DNA of 24,084 nucleotides from positions 1 to 24,084 of IMG/VR virus record IMGVR_UViG_3300032799_000120; one strand, given 5' to 3'. Numbering within the stretch: the first letter of the stretch is position 1; each line of letters begins with the position of its first letter. Origin of the DNA: a virus. A program made the position numbers and the translations under genes. Shown in pieces: positions 13,923-21,853 of the stretch. The notes below the pieces were generated by a model. It ran no database searches. It saw only the letters and a program-made list of their open reading frames with translations, and was not told the origin of the DNA.

Positions 13923-14516
13923 TTAAAAATACTCACGCATGTCTATATAGTTATCCAGCAATTGCTTGGCCGCATTCGGGATCGTAAACGGGCGCATCAC
14001 TCCCTCTATGCTGGATTGAAATACTTCCCATTGACCTATTATGAACCGTATAGCGTCCTTGATTGATTCGGGTACATCAACAGCATCGCCATAACCGCTG
14101 ATATATTTAATTTGCACCGAGTTTAATTGTGCTCTGACGGTTGGCCAGTTTTGGTCAAAGGCCGGAGCAATTGATGCGGTGACTGTATCAACCAGGTATT
14201 TCGACGGGTCCAGCGTTTGTTGTGCGCCGGCTTCATCCAGATATTTGACGCTGACTACCGACACTAGCGGCGCTTTGAGTGCAATGCACTGCCCATAGAT
14301 TTGACTGAAGGGAAAATCGACCGAATAGCCGGTGACTGTCTGGCTGATAAAGGCTTTGCGGGTGAAATGCTCCGACCATTGCCGGGCGCTTATAATGCGG
14401 CCTGTAATGATGTTATCCCTACTGGTATCGGTGGCCTGGGTAATGCCCAGGTGCGAGCGCATTTCGGCCAGGGTAACGGGTTCGGTTTCCGGCGGTATTG
14501 TGGTTATGTGATTCAT
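13923..14516 (-). CDS. Head-tail connector, phiE125 gp8 / HK97 gp6-like family
   Basis: This 197-aa protein begins TIPPETEPVTLAEMRSHLGI, the classic opening of the phiE125 gp8 family (P-x-T-LAE-x-K-x-H-L), followed by helices (NIITGRIISARQWSEHFTRKAFI), a strand region (IALKAPLVSVVSVKYLD) and a final helical part (VPESIKDAIRFIIGQWEVF). These proteins form the ring below the portal. Here six accessory genes separate it from the capsid gene; in most HK97-like phages the gap is small. The start shares one base with the upstream stop. Confidence 0.92.
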   Translation of the reverse strand: MNHITTIPPETEPVTLAEMRSHLGITQATDTSRDNIITGRIISARQWSEHFTRKAFISQTVTGYSVDFPFSQIYGQCIALKAPLVSVVSVKYLDEAGAQQTLDPSKYLVDTVTASIAPAFDQNWPTVRAQLNSVQIKYISGYGDAVDVPESIKDAIRFIIGQWEVFQSSIEGVMRPFTIPNAAKQLLDNYIDMREYF

Positions 14517-14821
14517 CAGCGCTCTTTTATTTTTAGCCAGAAGGTTCGGTCATCGGTGCGGCCGCCGGTTGTTACGATGCGCACGGTAAATGATCCGGTT
14601 TCTCCTACCGTGCCACCGGAAAGCCACACGGTAATAATGCCAGCGGACTGGGCACTGGAATTAACAGCCAGGCCGCCGGTTAAACTGACAACGGTATGGC
14701 TTACATAGGTATCGGCAATATCAGCCAGCCATGAGACAAAGCTGATCGGATAATCCAGGATGGCATTCGGGTCTTTAATGCCGGTTGGTTTTACCGGATT
14801 GGAAACATCCCAAAAACTCAT
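14516..14821 (-). CDS. Small beta-rich phage structural protein
   Basis: This 101-aa protein has DPNAILDYPISFVSWLADIADTYVSHTV followed by GIITVWLSGGTVGETGSFTVRIVTTGGRTDDRTFWLKI. This two-part pattern recurs in phage proteins encoded near connector genes and in capsid-fibre clusters; the strands suggest an Ig-like fold. A GGAG ribosome site precedes the ATG. It overlaps the connector gene by one base. The exact role (head fibre or neck part) is not established. Confidence 0.75.
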   Translation of the reverse strand: MSFWDVSNPVKPTGIKDPNAILDYPISFVSWLADIADTYVSHTVVSLTGGLAVNSSAQSAGIITVWLSGGTVGETGSFTVRIVTTGGRTDDRTFWLKIKER

Positions 14822-14868
14822 AATGCGTAACTCCGATAATAATAAAAATTGATTGGATAATTCCTGAT

Positions 14869-16260
14869 TTAAAGCGATATTGAATAGTTTCTATTTTCTG
14901 GCGATACTAAATAGTTTCTGTTTTCTGGCGATACGACATAACCTCTGTCGATTGACGGTATAATAATTCCTCCAGGCGCGGCAATAGTTCTACCGGCTTG
15001 ACCAATTATTGCTGTTATAACCTGGCTTGCTATTTTCGTGCTTGCAGATTGCGCGGCTTGTCCGATTTTGCCGGTTATAGCCTGGCTTGCTATTTTCGTG
15101 CTTGCAGATTGCGCGGCTTGTCCGATTTTGCCGGTTATTGCCTGGCTTGCTATTTTCGTACTTGCGGATTGTGCAGCTTGTCCAAATCTTCCGATTACCG
15201 TAGTGGTAATTACTCCCGCACCAATTTGTTCAGCAGTAATTTGGCCGGTTTGTCCGATTATGCCGGTTATTGCCTGGCTTGCTATTTTCGTACTTGCGGC
15301 TTGTGCGGCTTGTCCGCTTATGCCGGTTATTGCCTGGCTTGCTATTTTCGTGCTTGCGGCTTGTGCGGTTTGTCCGCTTGTTCCGGTTATTGCCTGGCTT
15401 GCTATTTTCGTGCTTACGGATTGGCCTGATGATCCAGCATTTGCCAATAGCGAGATAACAGCAATTTTTTCGGTTGTGCCTTGTGCGGTTTGCCCAAGCC
15501 GACCTGTTACTGTAGATGTATGTGTCTCTGTGCCTAGTGCACTTAAGGAAAATATTTTTTTTGATGTTAAAAATAGTTGATAGGGGTTTTTACTTACCCT
15601 TAAGCATTGGTCCGTAGTAAATTCACAGGGGAATACCGCAAAAATATAATTTTCAACTAAATCGGATAATGTAGCCGAGGATGTAGCGGAGCCAAGCTTT
15701 AACGCTACACTAGACGCAGGCCTTGCACCACCCAATGCACCAGAGCCGAGTTTAATTCCATCCCTCCATACCTCTATGCCCCGGAGTCCTACACAAAAAA
15801 CCCAGCACTCTGGAACAGTTGTAAATGTGACCCCGGTTATTGTTAGCCGATTTGTAGTGGCATTTCCGAAGTCATAAAAAATACTACCATCACTGTAAGG
15901 AATACAACATATTAACCTATTCCCAGCCGCTTGATCGCCAGTAAACGCTGAAGCATTTCGATATGTCGTATCCAGTTTACGACGGTATAAAACGACTGTG
16001 CCTGCACTAAGATTCGGTAAGCACTGGTCAACCGTTTTCTTTAGATCAATATAAGAATAGCCGCCCGCTGTCTGCTTAGCGGCCCAGCCTCCTTGTCCTA
16101 TGTTGCGCGTAACATTTGACGGCGTAAATAGTGTTCCGGTAACTGCATCACGGGTGTATGAGTTACCTGTCCAAACCGTTGTCGCATTGCAAAATTCTTC
16201 GGCCATCCTGGCCAGGTTTTGAGGCTGGATAATCCCGTTCTGTCTGACAAGGATTATCAT
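14869..16260 (-). CDS. LamG-like domain protein with 20-residue tandem repeats
   Basis: This 463-aa protein has two parts. Residues about 30-245 look like a concanavalin/LamG beta-sandwich (YRNASAFTGDQAAGNRLICC, ITGVTFTTVPECWVFCVGLRGIEVWRDG, ending SKNPYQLFLTSKKIF), a fold that binds sugars in phage virion proteins. From about 250 to 430 there are roughly nine repeats of ASTKIASQAITGKIGQAAQS type; several are nearly identical, others decayed. The C-terminus repeats SPENRNY twice (27-bp unit). It lies in the accessory cluster after the capsid gene and starts 3 bp after the upstream stop. A long surface fibre or head decoration with a sugar-binding head is likely but inferred. Confidence 0.75.
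   Translation of the reverse strand: MIILVRQNGIIQPQNLARMAEEFCNATTVWTGNSYTRDAVTGTLFTPSNVTRNIGQGGWAAKQTAGGYSYIDLKKTVDQCLPNLSAGTVVLYRRKLDTTYRNASAFTGDQAAGNRLICCIPYSDGSIFYDFGNATTNRLTITGVTFTTVPECWVFCVGLRGIEVWRDGIKLGSGALGGARPASSVALKLGSATSSATLSDLVENYIFAVFPCEFTTDQCLRVSKNPYQLFLTSKKIFSLSALGTETHTSTVTGRLGQTAQGTTEKIAVISLLANAGSSGQSVSTKIASQAITGTSGQTAQAASTKIASQAITGISGQAAQAASTKIASQAITGIIGQTGQITAEQIGAGVITTTVIGRFGQAAQSASTKIASQAITGKIGQAAQSASTKIASQAITGKIGQAAQSASTKIASQVITAIIGQAGRTIAAPGGIIIPSIDRGYVVSPENRNYLVSPENRNYSISL
15001..15525. repeat. 60-bp-period tandem repeat inside the LamG gene
   Basis: Units containing CCTGGCTTGCTATTTTCGT recur at about 15021, 15081, 15141, 15272, 15332 and 15392, an exact 60-bp spacing apart from one decayed 72-bp unit (15181-15252). 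Two decayed units extend it to about 15525. The period is a multiple of three, so copy number can change without a frameshift, and it also keeps the opposite strand open. Confidence 0.93.
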
Positions 16261-16263
16261 ATA

Positions 16264-16773
16264 TTAAGTATTAGTGTATGTTATACCGTTAAAACTAAAT
16301 AGTTGGGACTGCGCCGCTGCCAAGCCCCCCGTATGATTATGAGCAAGGTATAAACCCCAGAACTTGGGCATTATGCCACCAAACAAAGACGCCACGCTGA
16401 ATGGCTGGATGTAATAGACTAATCCCGCTGTCGCAACCGTTACATAAGCAGCCCCGGCAAAGCGCAGGCTGTTAAGCACCGATACATGACCTAGCGTCCG
16501 GGCCGCATCAGCCCCAGCCAATGTATCAGGTGCATCCGCTGTTGTATCAGATCCCCATACCCATAAACAAATTGTTTGTCCTATTGTTGGAGCTGTTGAT
16601 GCATGTCCAGTGATACCGTCCACGTTTACAAGACAGTCAATAAATTTGTTTGTTGTGTTATCAATTTCAGTGGATTCCCTGCCCGCAACAAATGTTGCAG
16701 ACGTTCCAAGGCTGGAAATGTCAAATGTTATTGCGGTGTTAGCCGAATAGGTTGTTGTTAATACCGTAGCCAT
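16264..16773 (-). CDS. Hypothetical beta-rich structural protein
   Basis: This 169-aa protein (TTTYSANTAITFDISSLGTSATFVAGRESTEIDNTTNKFIDCLVNV, then FWGLYLAHNHTGGL) has the look of phage head-fibre or decoration proteins: polar, beta-rich, almost no charge clusters. It shares a base with the upstream stop (TAATG) and lies 3 bp before the LamG gene, so the three genes form a tight unit. No function is recognised. Confidence 0.7.
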   Translation of the reverse strand: MATVLTTTYSANTAITFDISSLGTSATFVAGRESTEIDNTTNKFIDCLVNVDGITGHASTAPTIGQTICLWVWGSDTTADAPDTLAGADAARTLGHVSVLNSLRFAGAAYVTVATAGLVYYIQPFSVASLFGGIMPKFWGLYLAHNHTGGLAAAQSQLFSFNGITYTNT

Positions 16774-17336
16774 TACGAGTTCCTCGCATCAATTACCATG
16801 ACATCAGTACATTGCCCCTCATACACCAAAGAAGCCGAAAGCGGTCGTGTTTGCCCATTGCCCACTGTAGTATCTGATAAGATTTTCTCAATATATCTTG
16901 CTTTACGTGCTAACACATTTCTAACCGCTACCCACCCCCCGTCTTGAGAAGCACCAGCCACCCCTGACCGTACATTTTGCAGCGCATCCTGTAAGCCATT
17001 CCTGACATTAACATCCGAGGCGTTAAGCGTACCATCAATCGGGATTATCATCTGCAAATTGAACTGTTTGCCCTGGCATTGCAAAGACCGATTGCCCCAT
17101 ATTGTCGTCCCGTCTGGTACATCCGTTGGCGTCAGGTTTGCCCAGGCAATCGCAGCACGGATAAGCTGCACATCTGCCGTTGTTGACCAAACCCAAAAAG
17201 CAGGTGAAGCCTCAACCGATAAAGCCTGAGCAAGATTATAATAGCCATCGCCAGACAAAGGAAAGGCCGCAAATGTAGGATCAGCATTAATTGCCGTCTT
17301 TAGTGCCAAAATTTGTGCAGTAGTAAGGGTTGTCAT
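16773..17336 (-). CDS. Conserved hypothetical phage protein of the accessory head cluster
   Basis: This 187-aa protein starts with a helix (TAQILALKTAINADPTFAAFP), then SPAFWVWSTTADVQLIRAAIAWANLTP and VRNGLQDALQNVRSG. The A-x-x-A-x-FWVW-x-T pattern is common in an unnamed family found in many proteobacterial prophages near capsid or fibre genes. It has an amphipathic helical nature, unlike its beta-rich neighbours, so it may be an assembly or adaptor protein. It is translated in a chain with the next gene. Confidence 0.7.
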   Translation of the reverse strand: MTTLTTAQILALKTAINADPTFAAFPLSGDGYYNLAQALSVEASPAFWVWSTTADVQLIRAAIAWANLTPTDVPDGTTIWGNRSLQCQGKQFNLQMIIPIDGTLNASDVNVRNGLQDALQNVRSGVAGASQDGGWVAVRNVLARKARYIEKILSDTTVGNGQTRPLSASLVYEGQCTDVMVIDARNS

Positions 17337-17354
17337 TTTATATACCTATCAGGT

Positions 17355-17945
17355 TTATAAACTGACCGAAAAACTACTCACACGATGCGTACCCGCACCT
17401 GCAAAAGTTTCCAGCACAATTTTGGATACACGCGCATCGGCTGAAGGTAATCCGGTTATGTCAATAGCGGCGCCGCCCTGGGTCGCTGATACCTGGAAAT
17501 AATCCGGGTCAGCCGACGTTGCGCCAACTAAATAATAATGCGTACCAGCGGTTAAACCGGCTGGAACGGTAGCGCCGGTAAAAGTAACGCGGTCATCATT
17601 GACCAGGCCAGTACCTTCAGCATAAATCCGGTTATTGGTTGCGACATCTAACTGAAATGAATAATCGGTGCCACCATTGGGCCACATACCTCGAAATACG
17701 GTAAGCGCTGAGTTCCAGACGCCAATCCAGGCAACTGTAACAGCGGCAGCAACTGAAAAATCTATGTTGCCTGAGCTGGCTTTACTACGCGCTGAAGCAG
17801 CGGCCCAGGTGATGGTTTGTTTGGCGTATGAACCGCCGGTAACTTCATTGGTTCCAGTGGCTGAATAGGCGGTATGTAGTGACATTTTGTCACTAGCTGC
17901 AAATTCTGTGTCTAAAATAGCGTTGGCTCTTGCATCGGTTATCAT
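17355..17945 (-). CDS. Phage surface/fibre-type structural protein
   Basis: This 196-aa protein carries LHTAYSATGTNEVTGGSYAKQTITWAAASARS, a segment widespread in phage head and tail decoration proteins, and a later VPAGLTAGTHYYLVGATSADPDYFQVSATQGGAAIDIT, a small beta module also seen repeatedly in such proteins. It lies in the cluster between capsid and connector. No enzyme motif. A virion surface role is likely from family pattern and place. Confidence 0.78.
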   Translation of the reverse strand: MITDARANAILDTEFAASDKMSLHTAYSATGTNEVTGGSYAKQTITWAAASARSKASSGNIDFSVAAAVTVAWIGVWNSALTVFRGMWPNGGTDYSFQLDVATNNRIYAEGTGLVNDDRVTFTGATVPAGLTAGTHYYLVGATSADPDYFQVSATQGGAAIDITGLPSADARVSKIVLETFAGAGTHRVSSFSVSL

Positions 17946-17972
17946 GGTTTGTACCTTGGTGGTTTTATGGAA

Positions 17973-18476
17973 TTAGACTAATGTCCATTCATTGGGTCCT
18001 ATCCGCATAGCGCTAATAGTCCCATATTGGACTGCCGTAGGTATGCCAACAGGAGTTCTTAACGTAACATCTGTACCAGCTGCGAACGATATTGCTCCAA
18101 CACCGGCTTGATATAATGACAACAATTCACCGGCGTACCAACCCGAGATTTGATCTGTAAGTATTGTTAAAATGATTTCTGATGCTGAAGATGCAATAAT
18201 CAATTTATCTTTATCAGTATGAACAGCATCTTCACTAACAGTGATGGTACGTTGACATTCATCAGTCGGCCGACCATACACCAATTGATCTATTGCCGGA
18301 TATTGGATAACTTTCCCTTCAGCTTCTGCCTGGGTAATCGCGGCCCCTGTATTATCGGCTATTTTTCCGCTATTTAATTGCGTGGCCAATGTATCACCGA
18401 TTGATACTAAATCTCCAGCTGCATAAGGCACACCGCTTAATGTGTAATTAGATAATAATCGAACAGTAGTAGCCAT
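17973..18476 (-). CDS. Head decoration or fibre-like protein
   Basis: This 167-aa protein begins VRLLSNYTLSGVPYAAGDLVSIGDTLATQLNSGKIA, like the short N-terminal domain of many head-fibre proteins, and ends SFAAGTDVTLRTP...GTISAMRIGPNEWTLV, a trimeric-fibre style end. It directly follows the capsid gene, where decoration proteins usually sit. The role is inferred from place and pattern. Confidence 0.7.
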   Translation of the reverse strand: MATTVRLLSNYTLSGVPYAAGDLVSIGDTLATQLNSGKIADNTGAAITQAEAEGKVIQYPAIDQLVYGRPTDECQRTITVSEDAVHTDKDKLIIASSASEIILTILTDQISGWYAGELLSLYQAGVGAISFAAGTDVTLRTPVGIPTAVQYGTISAMRIGPNEWTLV

Positions 18477-18520
18477 GATTTTCCCTCAGTTTTTTATAGT
18501 GTTAATAATTTCAGGGATAT

Positions 18521-18571
18521 TCAATTATGGCGAGATTATGCCCGCCATAATTGAGATCAAAGTTATGTTGC
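18521..18571. repeat. 12-bp inverted repeat and 12-bp direct repeat after the capsid gene
   Basis: TCAATTATGGCG (18521-18532) pairs perfectly with CGCCATAATTGA (18543-18554) around a 10-base loop. No T run follows on the minus strand, so it may be an RNA-processing or stabilising hairpin and not a terminator. Next to it AAGTTATGTTGC is repeated in tandem (18560-18571, then 18572-18583), the second copy containing the capsid stop. Confidence 0.75.
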
Positions 18572-18574
18572 AAG

Positions 18575-19795
18575 TTATGTTGCGGAGTTCTGATAATATT
18601 TGACAGCGGCGGTATCAAGCAAGTTACCGCCTGAACGTGCCCACATCAAAAAGCCAATCTGACCCAGTTTGATATATGCAGAATCATCAAATCTGAATAA
18701 TGTGGCGCCCATCACATCGCGAACAATGTATTTTGAGAAATCACCGAACAAAATTGACTTGGCGTTTGCCGCCATAACCGCTATATCCTGGTTCACTGTG
18801 ACCGGATAACCCAGCAACGAATCAGGCATTGGACCGCCAAGGCCGTCATAACCGGGAATAAATATTGGTCGGGTGGCAGTATCTTTCAGTTTACGGATAA
18901 TTTTAAATGAGGCATCGTTCATCATGAAGCCAACATTACCAACCCGGTATGCTGGATCAATAGCATGTACCAGATCAATTAAATCATCCGAGATGACGGT
19001 CAGGGTTTGGCCGGTAGTACCCACTTTTCCAGACGTTGCGCCGGTGACTACACCACCCGGCTGGGCCGTTCCTGTACCGGTTGTAAAATAGGTGTTGGTG
19101 ATACGGCCAAGACGCTGGATCAAGCGCGCATTAACGAAGGCTTCAACATCAATTTGCGAATCCTGCAACAGTTCAAACGGTACAGCGACCACTTTTGAGC
19201 TGAATTTGTAAGCGTTTACGGCTACGGTGCCGAAGGATGGATCGGCAGGGGTGGCCGTGGTGTTTTCTGCGATCAGTTCGCCCACTTCGGCGGTGCCATC
19301 AGAGGTCGGAAATGACAACGGATTGCCCATGTCAGTATTGATGATGGTAGCCACCGCACGTATACCGCCGAATGCTTTCAGTGCATCAACCAGGGTCTTG
19401 GCGATATCCGATTGCACGGTGTAGCCGCCTTGCGAGCCGGTAGTTGTGCTCATCGTGTTGCGGATGGTTTGCCAGTCTTCGGCGGTCATGCCTTTATCGC
19501 CATGACGAATATATTTTGCGTATAAGGTCCGCGCTACATTGTCTTGGGGTTTGGTTTTGTTGTTGAACAGATCAATTACGTTGTCATTGATATCATCTTC
19601 GGAGAATTTATCAAGATACGCCTGGATATTGCCGATTTCGATGTCTATGGCATCTATTTCCGACATTTTCCCGTCATATTTTTCCTGATCCGCAGGTTCC
19701 CAGCGCTTTTCGGCATTGCTGTTGGCATCCAGGTGTGATTTGATTTCTTGCGCTACAGTAGATCGTTTAGCGCGTAGTTCACTAATGTTTCTCAT
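18575..19795 (-). CDS. Major capsid protein, HK97 fold
   Basis: This 406-aa protein has a charged coiled-coil N-terminus (residues 1-66: ISELRAKRSTVAQEIKSHL, KYDGKMSEIDAIDIEIGNIQAYLDK), the delta or scaffold domain removed by the head protease. The mature part starts around MSTTTGSQGGYTVQSDIA (115-131). Then come the conserved FSSKVVAVPFELLQDSQIDVEAFVNARL and the IPGYDG-LPDSLLGYPVTVNQD patch of the HK97 fold. It is preceded by AAGGAA and a terminator-like hairpin. Confidence 0.96.
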   Translation of the reverse strand: MRNISELRAKRSTVAQEIKSHLDANSNAEKRWEPADQEKYDGKMSEIDAIDIEIGNIQAYLDKFSEDDINDNVIDLFNNKTKPQDNVARTLYAKYIRHGDKGMTAEDWQTIRNTMSTTTGSQGGYTVQSDIAKTLVDALKAFGGIRAVATIINTDMGNPLSFPTSDGTAEVGELIAENTTATPADPSFGTVAVNAYKFSSKVVAVPFELLQDSQIDVEAFVNARLIQRLGRITNTYFTTGTGTAQPGGVVTGATSGKVGTTGQTLTVISDDLIDLVHAIDPAYRVGNVGFMMNDASFKIIRKLKDTATRPIFIPGYDGLGGPMPDSLLGYPVTVNQDIAVMAANAKSILFGDFSKYIVRDVMGATLFRFDDSAYIKLGQIGFLMWARSGGNLLDTAAVKYYQNSAT

Positions 19796-19814
19796 TTGTG
19801 TTCCTTTTTGGCAT

Positions 19815-19836
19815 AAAAAAACCCGCTTTAAGCGGG
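19815..19836 (-). terminator. Terminator-like hairpin just upstream of the capsid gene
   Basis: On the minus strand CCCGCT TAA AGCGGG is followed by seven T, 20 bases before the capsid ATG. It shares AAGCGGGTTTTTTTATG with the hairpin before the major tail gene. Confidence 0.82.
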
Positions 19837-19857
19837 CAGGTGGTGCAGATAGACGCG

Positions 19858-20601
19858 CTAAGCTGCAATTTTTTCCCTTATCGCCAGACGGCGGTAATGG
19901 TTTGATAGGTCAATGGGTTCGGGTGCTGGTTCCGTGATGGGGTCGGGTGTGTCTTCCGGATCCGCTTTAGCTTGCATGGGCGGCGTTTTTGTATAGGCTG
20001 ATAGATCCCAATCTATTTTATTTTTGGGTGTGTCTTCGGCAAGGGCGGTTACAAATCCCGCGTCAACGGCTTCCTTTCCAAAGAAATAGGTTTCTTCATC
20101 CATCCAGTCCTTGATTTGCTGTTCGGTTTTGCCGCTTTTTGCCATGTAATCTTTAATCAGGGTTTGGTCGGTTCTACTTAGCAGTGTGGCCATTTCGGTA
20201 AAATCACTGGCATTACCCATGGCGATTGACCAGGCATTGTGAATCATGAACATTGCGCCTTCACCGATCACTGATTCATCGGCGGCAATCACCGGAAAGG
20301 TGGCGGCGCTGGCGGCGTAGCCGTCTACATGGGCAATGATTTTGCTGGGATGTTCTTTCATTGCCTGCGCCATCGCCCGAGCGGCGAATACATCGCCGCC
20401 GGGTGAATTAATGCGCAAATGGATAACCGGCGCGGTGATGGCCGCCAATTGCTTGATAAAATCCATAGCAGTAACACCGCCCCAAAACGCATCTGAAACG
20501 ATGACATCATAGAGATATATGGTCGCTTCTTCGGCGGTCGCTTCGGCTTTGAAAAAACCACGGCCTTTATTGAGCGCTAGCAGTTTGATTAGTGGTGACA
20601 T
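19858..20601 (-). CDS. Head maturation protease, ClpP-like (S14)
   Basis: This 247-aa protein has the S14 signatures: oxyanion strand INSPGGDVFAA (65-74), nucleophile in DGYAASAAT (Ser98) and histidine in FMIHNAW (His121). The aspartate is not assigned with certainty. The C-terminal 50 residues are proline- and acid-rich (ADPEDTPDPITEPAPEPID), a flexible tail usual in these proteases. It would cut the capsid delta domain. It overlaps the portal gene by 35 bp. Confidence 0.95.
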   Translation of the reverse strand: MSPLIKLLALNKGRGFFKAEATAEEATIYLYDVIVSDAFWGGVTAMDFIKQLAAITAPVIHLRINSPGGDVFAARAMAQAMKEHPSKIIAHVDGYAASAATFPVIAADESVIGEGAMFMIHNAWSIAMGNASDFTEMATLLSRTDQTLIKDYMAKSGKTEQQIKDWMDEETYFFGKEAVDAGFVTALAEDTPKNKIDWDLSAYTKTPPMQAKADPEDTPDPITEPAPEPIDLSNHYRRLAIREKIAA

Positions 20602-21853
20602 TGTTTGTTATCCCGGTGTTTAATAAATCGCCACCATCAACGGGTGGCATGTTTTCTGTACGTCTGATTTCGTTCACAGTTAGCCAGCCGGGTTCCCCGG
20701 CGCGTCCAAGCCCTACTCTATAGCCTTCTTGCCGTGTTTTGTAATCGCCCCGTTCAAGTCCGGCTGTGTTGAATTCAACAAAATATTTTTCCCGGTTAGG
20801 CCAAAATTTTCTGTTTATTTCTTGCTCTATTTTGGCAAGGTGGCGTGCCAGGGTGTATTTAACGTAACCAATACCCATTTGTTCCACGCCGGAACCCCAT
20901 GAAGTATTATTTTGTGTGTGTCCAATCATGTGTGGCGGTACGCCAAATGCCCTGGCTATATCTTCAACCTGAAATTGACGGGTTGACAATAGCTGCGAAT
21001 CTTCGGCATTAAGCGTCAATTCATGCACTTTTGCACCGTTTGTCAGCAGGGCTGGGGTATGGGCGCGGTTAATGCCTTGATAACGCTCAGCCCATGATTT
21101 TCGCATCATTTCCTGTTGTTCTGCGGTTGGATTACCCGCCAGTTCAACGGCGAAGTCCGGGCGTGCTCCGTTTTCAAAAAAGGCGGCGCTGTATTGATCA
21201 GCTGCAATGGCAATGCCGGCGGAATTTCGCAAGACATAGGCTATCTGGCTCATACCTCGCAAGCCGTTAAAGCCAGGGCCCGCAACATGCAATATTTCGG
21301 CGGCCTGGTAGGTTTCGGTTTTATCCTCATCAAGCAGATAATCCGGGAAAACTTTGTAAAGAAGCCCTGCGTCCTCGTCATAACAAACAACAATTCGCTT
21401 TGGGTGTATCCATTCCAGCGCAATAATGTCGGCATTAAACCCGTTTACTCGCCGGATAATCCTGGCAAAGGCGTCACCATGCAATAGCAATGATGACATC
21501 ATGGACTCCCAGAATACCGCTGCACAATACCGTTTATTGGGTGCTTCGTTCAATAGCCACCAGACATAATGATCGGCTTTTTGTCGGGTATCCGCTGTGC
21601 GTTGATAAACAGGCAGAGGCATTGTTGCTATAGCCCCGCCAATCAAAGACACACAGGCATAGACCGCGCTAACCTGCATGGCGGTATGTTCGTTTACCGA
21701 TACGCCAGCTGATGTCATGCCGTTCATGGACCAGTCCAGAAAGTTGGAGCTTGAAATCACGGTTGAGTTGTTTATCTGCGGCGCTTTGCTGGCCGTAGGC
21801 GCTTCAATGCCGTAGCGGCTGATCTTTTGCTTTTTTGCAAATAGTCCCATCAT
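20567..21853 (-). CDS. Portal protein, HK97 type
   Basis: This 428-aa protein has the HK97-type portal sequence: AVYACVSLIGGAIATMPLPVYQ (69-90), LLLHGDAFARIIR, RGMSQIAYVLRNSAGIAIAADQYSAAFFENGARPDF, then QVEDIARAFGVPPHMIGHTQNNTSWGSGVEQ. It makes the dodecameric ring for DNA entry and exit. It starts with two ATG codons; the first overlaps the terminase stop (ATGA). Confidence 0.96.
   Translation of the reverse strand: MMGLFAKKQKISRYGIEAPTASKAPQINNSTVISSSNFLDWSMNGMTSAGVSVNEHTAMQVSAVYACVSLIGGAIATMPLPVYQRTADTRQKADHYVWWLLNEAPNKRYCAAVFWESMMSSLLLHGDAFARIIRRVNGFNADIIALEWIHPKRIVVCYDEDAGLLYKVFPDYLLDEDKTETYQAAEILHVAGPGFNGLRGMSQIAYVLRNSAGIAIAADQYSAAFFENGARPDFAVELAGNPTAEQQEMMRKSWAERYQGINRAHTPALLTNGAKVHELTLNAEDSQLLSTRQFQVEDIARAFGVPPHMIGHTQNNTSWGSGVEQMGIGYVKYTLARHLAKIEQEINRKFWPNREKYFVEFNTAGLERGDYKTRQEGYRVGLGRAGEPGWLTVNEIRRTENMPPVDGGDLLNTGITNNVTTNQTASAQ

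Noticed and set aside
14301-14708. Plus-strand 135-aa frame spanning two structural genes
   Set aside because: Crosses the junction of two well-supported minus-strand genes, has no Shine-Dalgarno and matches no family I know.
15001-15525. Diversity-generating retroelement variable/template repeats
   Set aside because: Differences are not limited to adenines, the units are in tandem in one gene and there is no reverse transcriptase in the window.
14998-15580. Plus-strand open frames (143 and 180 aa) rich in Cys and Leu opposite the LamG gene
   Set aside because: They are open only because the 60-bp repeat is a multiple of three; the predicted proteins are low-complexity and lie opposite a well-supported gene.
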